This document shows positions 18,198-26,815 of a DNA stretch of 64,000 nt, in pieces; position 1 is the stretch's first letter, and every line of letters begins with the position of its first letter. This stretch comes from a gamma proteobacterium HTCC5015 (GTDB taxonomy: Bacteria; Pseudomonadota; Gammaproteobacteria; HTCC5015): the NCBI GenBank assembly GCA_000155715.1, contig DS990601.1, positions 124,001-188,000 on the forward strand. The letters run 5' to 3'. The notes beneath the pieces were generated by a model that was given only the letters and a program-made list of their open reading frames with translations, did no database searches and was not told the DNA's origin. The position numbers and the translations under genes are program-made.

Positions 18198-18315
18198 GGG
18201 TGAGCTAGTACGCAAATATCCGTATCAGCCCTAACTTCCTGATAGTAAAGTTGCGGGTTAATAAAAAGCCCTAATGGCTGGTGAGGGCTCATTAGGGCTA
18301 TTTACAAGATGGTGG
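18106..18315. repeat. Proximal end repeat, copy 2 (ends in ssrA)
   Basis: Partner of 16857-17066. Its last six bases, TGGTGG (18310-18315), are the complement of the CCACCA end of the tmRNA, and similarity stops there: beyond the core this copy continues into ssrA, the other into repeat B. Confidence 0.9.
18262..18299 (-). terminator. Rho-independent terminator of ssrA
   Basis: On the minus strand AGCCCTAATG and CATTAGGGCT form a ten-base stem around a 13-base loop, followed by TTTTTAT. It lies 11 bases beyond the ssrA 3' end, on the element side of the TGGTGG core, and is duplicated at 17012-17050. Confidence 0.88.
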
Positions 18316-18682
18316 AGGCGGGGGGAGTCGAACCCCCGTCCGCGAGCACTCCGCCCTTGGCGCTACATGCTTAGCACCGTCTTTAAGTTTGACGCTTTAA
18401 CGAGCCGACGGTCAGGCTGACAAAGCGCGAGCCCCGGTTTGATTTAGCCACTATCCCCGAGACAGGAATAACAGCGAGTCTGCGTGCAATGACGCCTGAC
18501 TTAACTTCACGGTATTAGCCGATCAGAGCGAGACCACAGACAATCTCGGCCAGGCGCTAGCTTATGCAGCTAGGGCGTAAGTATCGTCGTTTGCGATTAC
18601 TTTAAATGCGGCTTTTTACAAGGCTCCGCACCTTGGCATGCTCCTCAGGTTTTGCTACCCACGTCGAAGCCATTGCGCCCCC
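18310..18682 (-). ncRNA. ssrA: Transfer-messenger RNA (tmRNA)
   Basis: The 373-base RNA rescues stalled ribosomes with SmpB. Its 5' end (GGGGGCGCAATGGCTTCGAC) pairs with the 3' end (CGCCTCCACCA) as a seven-base acceptor stem with one GU pair, and the T arm reads GGGGGTTCGACTCCCCC. The tag reading frame at 18562-18594 encodes ANDDTYALAA followed by TAA, close to the usual gammaproteobacterial tag. The CCA is genome encoded. The 3' end is the insertion point of the tandem elements to the left. Confidence 0.97.
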
Positions 18683-18774
18683 ACGGTGGTGTTCCTGCGA
18701 ACGAGGCTATTGTAACACGCATTCGAACTGGTGGGGTTCCCGAGCACTATCAAAAGTGCAATATTGGCTATTTA

Positions 18775-18807
18775 TTGACACAAGCCCTATACTCCCCCCT
18801 AGTATAT
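18775..18807 (+). promoter_or_regulatory. frmR promoter with FrmR operator
   Basis: TTGACA at 18775-18780 is followed by ATACTCCCCCCTAGTATAT at 18789-18807, an inverted TACT/AGTA pair flanking a six-base C tract. This is the operator type of the CsoR/RcnR/FrmR repressors, and it covers the likely -10 (TAGTAT, spacing 19). The repressor gene starts 18 bases downstream. Confidence 0.75.
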
Positions 18808-18824
18808 AAAACGAACTGACCTCT

Positions 18825-19100
18825 ATGCCGCACTCACCGCAGGAAAAGAAAAAAACCTTAACCCGAGTACGCCGTATTCGCGGCCAGGTTGAAGCGCTGG
18901 AGCGCGCGCTCGAGGCCTCCGCAGACTGTAGCTCGGTGCTGCAACAGCTCGCTGCTTTGCGCGGTGCCGTCAATGGCCTCATGTCGCAGGTACTCGAATC
19001 GCATATCCGCGAGGGCTTTGAGCCAGATATTGGCGATGACCCTTCTCGCGCCCAGCGCATAGAGGATATTACTCAGCTCGTTCGCAGTTACCTTAAATAA
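18825..19100 (+). CDS. frmR: Formaldehyde-responsive repressor FrmR
   Basis: The 91-residue all-helical protein belongs to the CsoR/RcnR family. It keeps the residues used for formaldehyde sensing in E. coli FrmR: Pro2 and Cys35 (in ASADCSSV), with His60 in SQVLESHI; the opening EKKKTLTRVRRIRGQ is nearly identical to the E. coli protein. Formaldehyde crosslinks Pro2 to Cys35 and releases the DNA. It leads the frmRAB operon and has its own operator just upstream. Confidence 0.95.
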   Translation: MPHSPQEKKKTLTRVRRIRGQVEALERALEASADCSSVLQQLAALRGAVNGLMSQVLESHIREGFEPDIGDDPSRAQRIEDITQLVRSYLK

Positions 19101-20282
<1,182 letters not shown>

Positions 20283-20292
20283 GGAGATAGCC

Positions 20293-21126
20293 ATGAAACG
20301 GATTGAACAATACGCCAGCTTTGGCGGCCGCCAAGAGGTGTGGGAGCACGCCTCGAAGACACTCGGAGTGGATATGACGCTGGGCGTCTATCTGCCACCA
20401 GCGGCCTTAAATGGCAAAGCTTGCCCTGTGCTCTACTGGCTGTCGGGGCTGACCTGTACCGAGCAAAACGTGATTACCAAGGCGGGCGCCCAGCAGTACG
20501 CCGCCCAGCACGGCATTATCTTTGTCTGCCCCGACACCAGCCCCCGAGGCGAGGATGTAGCGGATGACAAAGCCTACGACCTAGGCCAGGGCGCGGGCTT
20601 TTACCTCAACGCCACGCAAGCGCCCTGGGCGCCGCACTTCCGTATGGAGGACTATGTGGTTGAAGAGCTGCCCTCATTGATTGATCAGCACTTTAACACC
20701 CGAGGCCAGCAAGGCATCAGCGGCCACTCCATGGGTGGCCACGGCGCTCTCACCTTGGCACTGCGCCACCCCGGCGTGTACCAGAGCGTCTCCGCCTTTT
20801 CACCGATTGTAGCGCCGAGCCAAGTGCCCTGGGGGCAGAAGGCCTTTAGCGCCTACTTGGGCGACAATCGCGAGGCCTGGGCAGAGCACGATGCCGTCGA
20901 ACTCATTGCCCATGCCAGCGAACCGCTGCCCATACTGGTGGATCAGGGCGATGCCGATCACTTTTTGGAAGAGCAGCTCAAGCCCGAGCTGCTAGAGGCT
21001 GCCTGTCAGCGTGCGAACCATCCGCTGACCTTGCGCATGCAACCGGGCTACGACCACAGCTACTATTTTATTGCCAGCTTTATCGGCGACCACTTTGCCC
21101 ACCACGCCAAGGCATTCGCGCACTGA
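20293..21126 (+). CDS. frmB: S-formylglutathione hydrolase
   Basis: The 277-residue alpha/beta hydrolase releases formate and glutathione from S-formylglutathione, the last step of this detoxification route. The nucleophile motif is GHSMGGHGALTLALR near residue 150; YWLSGLTCTEQNVITKAG near residue 50 is the conserved oxyanion-region signature; the catalytic Asp and His are likely in DQGDADHFL and GYDHSYYF. It starts 10 bases after frmA behind GAGGAGATAGCC. Confidence 0.96.
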   Translation: MKRIEQYASFGGRQEVWEHASKTLGVDMTLGVYLPPAALNGKACPVLYWLSGLTCTEQNVITKAGAQQYAAQHGIIFVCPDTSPRGEDVADDKAYDLGQGAGFYLNATQAPWAPHFRMEDYVVEELPSLIDQHFNTRGQQGISGHSMGGHGALTLALRHPGVYQSVSAFSPIVAPSQVPWGQKAFSAYLGDNREAWAEHDAVELIAHASEPLPILVDQGDADHFLEEQLKPELLEAACQRANHPLTLRMQPGYDHSYYFIASFIGDHFAHHAKAFAH

Positions 21127-21135
21127 ACTCAAACT

Positions 21136-21160
21136 GCGGGGCGCCGCTGTGGCGCCCCGC
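21136..21160. terminator. Strong hairpin after frmB
   Basis: GCGGGGCGCC and GGCGCCCCGC form a perfect ten-base stem around GCTGT in the gap between frmB and the convergent tetR-like gene. No T run follows on either strand, so termination may be inefficient or Rho-assisted. Confidence 0.55.
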
Positions 21161-21196
21161 TGCCACTTCATGTACTCGATGGCTGTTATCCACGAT

Positions 21197-21847
21197 TCAA
21201 TCCGCGCTGTACTCAGACAGCGCTGCAAACAAAATGCGCGCATTGACGTCTACCAGAGTGGCCCTCGGCAACTGGTAGTTGCTTAAGTACCAATGCAACG
21301 CCGACTGGTTAACGCTGCCCACGAGTGCCATGCCCACCGCCTGGCGCTCCTCTTTTAGCAGATCGATGGTTGGCTCCATCATGGCGGCGTACGACAGCAA
21401 CAACTCGGCAAAGGCGAGTGTTTTTTGCGTGTAGAGCTGATCGATGCTGGGGCTCACGCCGAGTATTTCCTGCCAGCAGACTTTGGTGATCTGTGGGTCT
21501 TCAATCCCCTGAAAAAAGGCATCTAACCCTGCCTGAATTAAGCCCCGGTGATCCCGCTCTGCCAATTTTGGCGCCACGGCATCGAGAATTCGCGCCTCGA
21601 TATGCTCAAAGGCGCGACTGTAAACCGCGCTGAGCAGTGCTTCTTTATCTTTAAAGTTTTTGTAGAAATAGCGATCCGTCAGCCCCGCTTCGCGGCACAG
21701 TGCTCGTACGCTAGTGGATTGGTAGCCCTTGCTGCCAAAGAGTTTTAGGCCGGCCTTCAGAAATTGCTGGCGTTGTTTTTCAAGTCGTTCGTCTGCGGTT
21801 TCACCCGCGTAGACACGCCCCTTTTTATGTGTGCACTGATTGCTCAT
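21197..21847 (-). CDS. TetR-family transcriptional regulator
   Basis: The 216-residue protein has the TetR HTH at residues 22-70 (QFLKAGLKLFGSKGYQSTSV, then ALCREAGLTDRYFYKNFKDKEALL) and a helical ligand domain. It is transcribed divergently from the flavin monooxygenase, 69 bp away, the usual arrangement of a TetR repressor and its target. The effector is unknown; a hydrophobic ketone or similar substrate is an inference from the neighbours. Confidence 0.9.
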   Translation of the reverse strand: MSNQCTHKKGRVYAGETADERLEKQRQQFLKAGLKLFGSKGYQSTSVRALCREAGLTDRYFYKNFKDKEALLSAVYSRAFEHIEARILDAVAPKLAERDHRGLIQAGLDAFFQGIEDPQITKVCWQEILGVSPSIDQLYTQKTLAFAELLLSYAAMMEPTIDLLKEERQAVGMALVGSVNQSALHWYLSNYQLPRATLVDVNARILFAALSEYSAD

Positions 21848-21856
21848 AGCGGCATT

Positions 21857-21871
21857 TGACTACATTTGTCA
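21857..21871. promoter_or_regulatory. Candidate TetR-type operator
   Basis: TGAC and GTCA face each other across seven bases in the divergent spacer between the regulator and the monooxygenase. Short and based on symmetry and position only. Confidence 0.35.
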
Positions 21872-21916
21872 TCAGATTTAAAGTGACGACACATAACATC
21901 ACATGAGCTATTCACA

Positions 21917-23371
21917 ATGAAACAATACACGGCCCTCATTATCGGCAGTGGCTTTGGCGGCCAGTGCGCCGCCATTCGCCTGCAAAAGCAAGGCATTCAG
22001 GACTTCCGCATTCTCGAGCGCCGAGACTTTATGGGCGGCACTTGGTGCCAGAACAACTATCCAGGGGCGGCGGTGGATGTGCAGTCGCCACTCTACTCTA
22101 TTGCCTCGGAGCCCTACGCCTGGTCGCAAATGTTTGCCGAGCGCGATGAATTGGAGACCTATACACACGGGGTGATCAACAAGTACGGCCTGAGAGACAA
22201 AACCGATACGCAGACCAATGTTCAGAGCGTTACTTGGAATAATGAAGCGCACGGCTGGGATGTCGCCACCAACAACGGCCACTACCGCGCCAAGTATTTA
22301 ATCAATGCCTCTGGTCCCCTGAGCACCCCCGTTATTCCCAATTTCCCGGGGCGCGACAGTTTTCAAGGCGAGGCCTTCCACACCAACCACTGGAATCAAC
22401 ACTACGACTACCGCGGCAAGAAGGTCGCCATTATCGGCAGCGGTGCCAGCGCCGCTCAAGTGATTCCCGCCATCGCCGACCAAGTGGATGAACTGCACGT
22501 ATTTCAGCGCACGCCCCACTGGGTACTGCCCCGCCCCGACCGAAAGTTCAGCGCGCTACAGCGTAAGCTGCTCGGCATTAAACCCATCTACAAACTCTTG
22601 CGCTGGATAATTTATTGGGCGCTGGAGTCTCGCGTTATCGCGTTTAAATACTCACCCAAATTGCGCTTTTTATTCGCGCAAAGCCACGCGCTAAAATTTT
22701 TAAAAAAACAGGTTAAAGATCCCGAGCTACGCGCCAAGCTAACACCCGATTACGACATCGGCTGCAAGCGCATTATTCTCTCCAGTACGCTCTACCCTGC
22801 TCTGTGCCGCAGCAATGTAACGCTGCACGATAAAACCGACGGTATCGAGCAAATCAACGCCAGTGGTATTCAGACCGCCAAGGGTCAACAAGTGGATTTG
22901 GATCTTATTATTTGGTCGACGGGCTACGATGCCACAGACGGCGTGATTTCCTATCCTGTCATTGGCAAAAACGGCAACAGCTTGGCGGAAAAATGGGAGA
23001 TGTTCCCCCGCGCCTACTTGGGCACCAGCATGCCGGAGTTCCCCAATCTCTTTATTGTGACGGGTCCCAATACCGGCATTGGCCACACGTCGGCGATTTT
23101 TGTGATTGAGTCACAGATGAATTACATCATCGACTGTATTACTCGGTTGGAAAAGAACCGCAAAAACACAATTGAGGTCACCCCTGAAGCCGAAGCTGAA
23201 TACACCGATATGATTCACTCTGAAATGAAGAGAACGGTCTGGCACAACGGCGGCTGCAACAGTTGGTACAAAAGCAAGAGCGGTCATGTGATCGCGATGT
23301 TTCCCGGCTTTAGCTTTACCTATCGCTTCTTAGCGCGTCGTTTCAAACCCCAACACCACCACATTGCCTGA
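21917..23371 (+). CDS. Flavin-containing monooxygenase, Baeyer-Villiger type
   Basis: The 484-residue protein has the FAD motif GSGFGGQCAAIRL at residues 8-20, GGTWCQNNYPGAAVD around 38, the fingerprint FQGEAFHTNHW around 150 (fits FxGxxxHxxxW of type I Baeyer-Villiger enzymes) and the NADPH motif IGSGASAAQ around 175. Type I BVMOs insert oxygen next to a ketone using NADPH and O2. It is followed within 7 bp by a short-chain dehydrogenase and is divergent from a TetR regulator. The substrate cannot be read from sequence; an S- or N-oxygenating role is also possible. Confidence 0.9.
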   Translation: MKQYTALIIGSGFGGQCAAIRLQKQGIQDFRILERRDFMGGTWCQNNYPGAAVDVQSPLYSIASEPYAWSQMFAERDELETYTHGVINKYGLRDKTDTQTNVQSVTWNNEAHGWDVATNNGHYRAKYLINASGPLSTPVIPNFPGRDSFQGEAFHTNHWNQHYDYRGKKVAIIGSGASAAQVIPAIADQVDELHVFQRTPHWVLPRPDRKFSALQRKLLGIKPIYKLLRWIIYWALESRVIAFKYSPKLRFLFAQSHALKFLKKQVKDPELRAKLTPDYDIGCKRIILSSTLYPALCRSNVTLHDKTDGIEQINASGIQTAKGQQVDLDLIIWSTGYDATDGVISYPVIGKNGNSLAEKWEMFPRAYLGTSMPEFPNLFIVTGPNTGIGHTSAIFVIESQMNYIIDCITRLEKNRKNTIEVTPEAEAEYTDMIHSEMKRTVWHNGGCNSWYKSKSGHVIAMFPGFSFTYRFLARRFKPQHHHIA

Positions 23372-23378
23372 GGGAAGC

Positions 23379-24215
23379 ATGAAGAAATTTTTCAACAAAG
23401 TGATTGTAATTACAGGTGCGGGGTCGGGCATGGGTCGCAGCTATGTACAGGCCTTTGCCAAGCTGGGCGCCCACTTCGCCCTCAACGATTACGATGCCGA
23501 TGCACTCAAAGAGACAGTCGCCGAACTTAAGCGAGAACACCCACAGCTCAAAGTGATAAGTTCGGCGTTTGACGTCTCTCATCAAGATGCAATGGAACGC
23601 TTTGCCGAAGACGTACAGCGGGAGTTGGGCGGCGCCGACGTTGTTATCAACAACGCGGGGGTTGAAGGCCTAGGCCAACCCACTTGGGCAACGCCCAGCC
23701 AAAGCTACCGCCGCGTGATGGACATCAACTTCTTTGGCGTCGTCCACGGCACTCAAGCTTTTTTGCCGCAACTGCTGGAAAAAAGCGAAGGGGCGGTGGT
23801 GAATATCTCCAGCATTTTCGGACTCATCGGCCCACCGAATCACAGCGACTACAGCGCCAGTAAGTTTGCCGTTCGAGGCTTTACCGAGGCGCTGATGGTA
23901 GAGCTGTTAAACACCTCTATCAGCGTGCACCTCGTACACCCTGGCGGCATCGACACCAATATCGCTCGCGCCGAACAATCCCAAGCGTTTTCGCAAAAGT
24001 ACCTAACCACATCGCCTGACGATATCGTCGACTACGTGATTGACGCGATTCGCCACAAAAAAGCGCGCATCGTCTACGGCAATGACGCGTTAAAAACATG
24101 GCTGGGCAGTATCTTCGTACCGTTGAAGTGGCTTATTCGCTTGGTCTGGCGGGATATGCGCGACGTTATCGATCAGCGGAACTACCCCGCCAGAGGCAAC
24201 GGCAAGAGCCATTAA
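23379..24215 (+). CDS. Short-chain dehydrogenase/reductase
   Basis: The 278-residue Rossmann protein carries the cofactor motif TGAGSGMGRSY near residue 12, the structural NNAGVEG near 88, and catalytic SSIFG with YSASKFA near 150. The ATG at 23379 with GAGGGAAGC upstream is chosen over an in-frame TTG 15 bases earlier that would overlap the monooxygenase. A C-terminal segment (SIFVPLKWLIRLVW) is hydrophobic. The partner enzyme suggests conversion of an alcohol to the ketone used by the Baeyer-Villiger enzyme, by analogy with alkanol or cycloalkanol pathways. Confidence 0.9.
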   Translation: MKKFFNKVIVITGAGSGMGRSYVQAFAKLGAHFALNDYDADALKETVAELKREHPQLKVISSAFDVSHQDAMERFAEDVQRELGGADVVINNAGVEGLGQPTWATPSQSYRRVMDINFFGVVHGTQAFLPQLLEKSEGAVVNISSIFGLIGPPNHSDYSASKFAVRGFTEALMVELLNTSISVHLVHPGGIDTNIARAEQSQAFSQKYLTTSPDDIVDYVIDAIRHKKARIVYGNDALKTWLGSIFVPLKWLIRLVWRDMRDVIDQRNYPARGNGKSH

Positions 24216-24231
24216 GCCCGTCGCTGTAAAA

Positions 24232-24260
24232 AGTACGCCCTGCCGAGTGCTGGCAGGGCG
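24232..24260 (-). terminator. Terminator of the Cys-rich secreted gene
   Basis: CGCCCTGCC and GGCAGGGCG form a nine-base stem around seven bases; on the minus strand a TTTTT run follows shortly after. It sits between the SDR gene and the convergent small gene and may act on both. Confidence 0.65.
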
Positions 24261-24296
24261 CGAACGAATCGACACGTTTAAAAGTGCCTCGAACCG

Positions 24297-24665
24297 TTAC
24301 TGATAACTCTCAGCGAGTTCTCGGTATTTCTGACACTCTGAGGTTTGGTGCATCCCAGCGTCCCCTCCCATGAGCTGAGCGCAGCTTTTTTGATGCAAGC
24401 TGCGCAAACAGCGCGCGCCCGCCTCGATAATCTCTTGATGCTCGCTATTGGCCGCCGCATCAAAACTCTTTTTCACGCTGGCACACATTTTATTCATGGT
24501 GCCCATCATCATCTCCCGCATGCCTTCAGGCATTTCCGTCTGACCCATTTGGTCAAGGGCGCAGCTTTTTACCTTGTTGCAGTAAGTGTCCCACTCGGTT
24601 TGAAAACTGTCGGCCTGCGCTGCAGCAGGCAAGATCAAAACCAGCGTTAGTAGTAGATATTTCAT
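24297..24665 (-). CDS. Small Cys-rich secreted protein, unknown function
   Basis: Not recognised. The 122-residue protein has a clean signal peptide (MKYLLLTLVLILPAAAQA) and a helical, Met-rich mature part with six cysteines (in TYCNK, KSCAL, KMCAS, ARCLR, KSCAQ, SECQK), an even number suited to disulfides in the periplasm. The ATG at 24665 has AAGGAATGATT upstream; upstream in-frame starts lack a ribosome site and would break the signal peptide. It stands alone between the SDR and the RNA helicase. Confidence 0.75.
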   Translation of the reverse strand: MKYLLLTLVLILPAAAQADSFQTEWDTYCNKVKSCALDQMGQTEMPEGMREMMMGTMNKMCASVKKSFDAAANSEHQEIIEAGARCLRSLHQKSCAQLMGGDAGMHQTSECQKYRELAESYQ

Positions 24666-24781
24666 AATCATTCCTTGTGATTTCATCAATTTTTGTGCGT
24701 CTAGCCTAAAACGCGACGGTAGGCTTTAGCAAACGCTTTTCATACAGCCATATTATCCACAGCAGTCCAGCACAAAACCTG

Positions 24782-24787
24782 TATAAT
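24782..24787 (+). promoter_or_regulatory. -10 element upstream of the RNA helicase gene
   Basis: A perfect TATAAT, preceded directly by TG, lies 62 bases before the deaD start. No good -35 is seen at 17 bp. The leader is GC-rich with no certain structure. Confidence 0.35.
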
Positions 24788-24849
24788 ACGGTCTTTCTTT
24801 TGGCAGAGCGGCGCTAGAGTGCCCCTGCCCCCTGCAGGCTCTCCTCATC

Positions 24850-26610
24850 ATGTCCCACACCGCTGTCTCCTTTGCAGAGCTCGCTCTGCCTGCTCCCCTG
24901 TTGAAAACACTGGCGCACATCGGCTACGAACAACCCTCTCCCATTCAGGCAGAGAGCATCCCGCCTTTGATGGAGGGTCGCGATTTGCTCGGTACCGCGC
25001 AAACCGGTACGGGCAAAACCGCGGCTTTCGCTCTGCCGCTGCTCACGCGTATCGACACGGCGGTGGCCCAGCCACAAGTGCTGGTACTGGCTCCTACGAG
25101 GGAACTGGCTATTCAGGTGTCCGAGGCGTTTAAGAGCTATGCCGCTGGTATGAATCAATTTCGAGTGCTACCCATTTATGGCGGCGCCGATATTGGCGGG
25201 CAAATCAAAGCGCTCAAGCGCGGCCCACAAGTCATCGTTGGCACGCCTGGCCGCGTTATGGATCACCTGCGCCGAAAAACCCTCAAGCTCGATCAACTGC
25301 AAAGTGTCGTGCTCGACGAAGCCGATGAAATGCTGCGTATGGGCTTTATTGAGGACGTCAACTGGATTCTGAGCCACACGCCAGAGGAGCGCCAGATCGC
25401 TCTGTTTTCAGCGACCATGCCCGCGCCCATCAAGAAGCTCTCAGCTCAGTATTTGAACAATCCCGTCGAAATTAAAATCAAAGCCGATACCGCCACCGTC
25501 GATCGCATTGAGCAGTCTTACTGGCTCGTAAAAGGCACTAATAAACTCGATGCCCTCACGCGCATCCTGGAGGTTGAAGACTTCGACGGCGTGATTATGT
25601 TTGCCCGCACCAAAAACATGACCGTTGAATTGGCCGACAAACTGGAAGCGCGTGGCTATCGCAGTGCCGCCATCAATGGCGATATGACGCAAAAGATTCG
25701 CGAGCGCACGATCAAGCAACTCAAGGACGAAAAAATCGACATTTTGGTCGCCACGGATGTTGCGGCTCGAGGCATTGATGTCGCCCGAGTGAGTCACGTC
25801 ATCAATTTCGACATTCCCTACGACACCGAGGCCTATGTTCACCGCATTGGCCGCACTGGGCGAGCAGGTCGCGATGGCAAGGCCATTTTGTTTGTCGCCC
25901 CACGCGAGCGACACCTGTTGCGGGCGATTGAGAAAGCCACTCGCCAAACCATCGAACCCATGACCCTGCCCTGCCGAGAAACCGTGCAAAAGCAGCGCGA
26001 AGAGAAACTCGTCAAGCGCATTGTCGAAGCGGCCGAACAATCGCCTCGCGAGGGATCCAAAGAACTCGTACTGCGCCTATTGGAAGAAAACGGCATTGAT
26101 GCGCAACACTTGGCCGTCACGCTACTAGAGATGGTTCACACCGAACCCACACTGCCCGCGCAAGATTTTCCCGAACCGCGCGAATCAGCAGCAGGTAAAG
26201 GCAAACGCGAGCGAAAGGCGGGACGCAGAGAAGATCCCGTTCCCATGGAGAGCTTCCATATTGCCGTCGGGCGCAAACACAAAGTCAAACCCGGCAACAT
26301 CGTCGGCGCTATTGCCAACGAGGCTGGCATTGAGAGCCAACATATCGGACGCATCCAGCTCGGCAATGTCGCCAGCACGGTCGACTTGCCCATCGGCATG
26401 CCCAGCGAAGTCTTAGAGCATCTCAAAACGGTTGTCGTTTGTGGCCAAACACTCGATATGCAGCGCGTCAGTGCGTCGGGAAAAACCTCAAGCACCGCCA
26501 AAGCATCGCGGGCACCGAGTAAGCGCCCCGCCAACAATAAAAAGAACCCCAAAGACAAGGGCAAGCCCAATAAGAAAAAGGCAGCAAAGCGCAAAAAGCC
26601 TTCGGCTTAG
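24850..26610 (+). CDS. deaD: DEAD-box RNA helicase, DeaD/CsdA type
   Basis: The 586-residue protein shows the ordered motifs Q (YEQPSPIQAESIP), I (AQTGTGKTAAF), Ia (APTRELA), II (DEADEM), III (SAT), V/VI (ATDVAARGIDV, HRIGRTGRAGR), then a DbpA-like RNA-binding domain (about 470-545: FHIAVGRKHKVKPGNIVGAI) and a Lys-rich tail of about 40 residues. This is the layout of DeaD/CsdA, which remodels rRNA and mRNA, especially in the cold. A BIME pair lies just after the stop codon. Confidence 0.94.
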   Translation: MSHTAVSFAELALPAPLLKTLAHIGYEQPSPIQAESIPPLMEGRDLLGTAQTGTGKTAAFALPLLTRIDTAVAQPQVLVLAPTRELAIQVSEAFKSYAAGMNQFRVLPIYGGADIGGQIKALKRGPQVIVGTPGRVMDHLRRKTLKLDQLQSVVLDEADEMLRMGFIEDVNWILSHTPEERQIALFSATMPAPIKKLSAQYLNNPVEIKIKADTATVDRIEQSYWLVKGTNKLDALTRILEVEDFDGVIMFARTKNMTVELADKLEARGYRSAAINGDMTQKIRERTIKQLKDEKIDILVATDVAARGIDVARVSHVINFDIPYDTEAYVHRIGRTGRAGRDGKAILFVAPRERHLLRAIEKATRQTIEPMTLPCRETVQKQREEKLVKRIVEAAEQSPREGSKELVLRLLEENGIDAQHLAVTLLEMVHTEPTLPAQDFPEPRESAAGKGKRERKAGRREDPVPMESFHIAVGRKHKVKPGNIVGAIANEAGIESQHIGRIQLGNVASTVDLPIGMPSEVLEHLKTVVVCGQTLDMQRVSASGKTSSTAKASRAPSKRPANNKKNPKDKGKPNKKKAAKRKKPSA

Positions 26611-26620
26611 TTTCATCACC

Positions 26621-26775
26621 GTAGACGCCTGCCGTGCCGGCGAACAGCCTGTGGCAGTGGTTGGCATTCGCTTGCGTGGCAAGCTCCTACATCAATACAC
26701 CCCGTAGGAGCCGGCCCTGCCGGCGAACAAGCCATGCGGCAACGATTGGCATTCGCTTGCGTGGCAAGCTCCTAC
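26621..26775. repeat. BIME array, two units (after deaD)
   Basis: Units at 26621-26690 and 26704-26775, forward REP plus inverted REP with GCTTGC/GCAAGC-type inner stem. The first head is the variant GTAGACGCCTGCCGTGCCGG. The spacer between units is 13 bp. Confidence 0.9.
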
Positions 26776-26815
26776 AGCAATGTAGCCATCTATCGACGCA
26801 TCAACACGGGCTGGA

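Larger units (their letters stand above)
17061..18309. mobile_element. ssrA-associated integrase-less element 1 (HigBA cargo)
   Basis: A 1249 bp segment between the TGGTGG core at 17061 and the 3' end of ssrA at 18310. It holds repeat B, higA, higB, the operator, the intact HTH gene and the terminator read by ssrA. Ends match those of element 2 while the cargo differs. It lacks an integrase. The 3' end of ssrA is a well-known target of tyrosine recombinases, which supports site-specific insertion; the satellite-like interpretation is inference. Confidence 0.65.
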
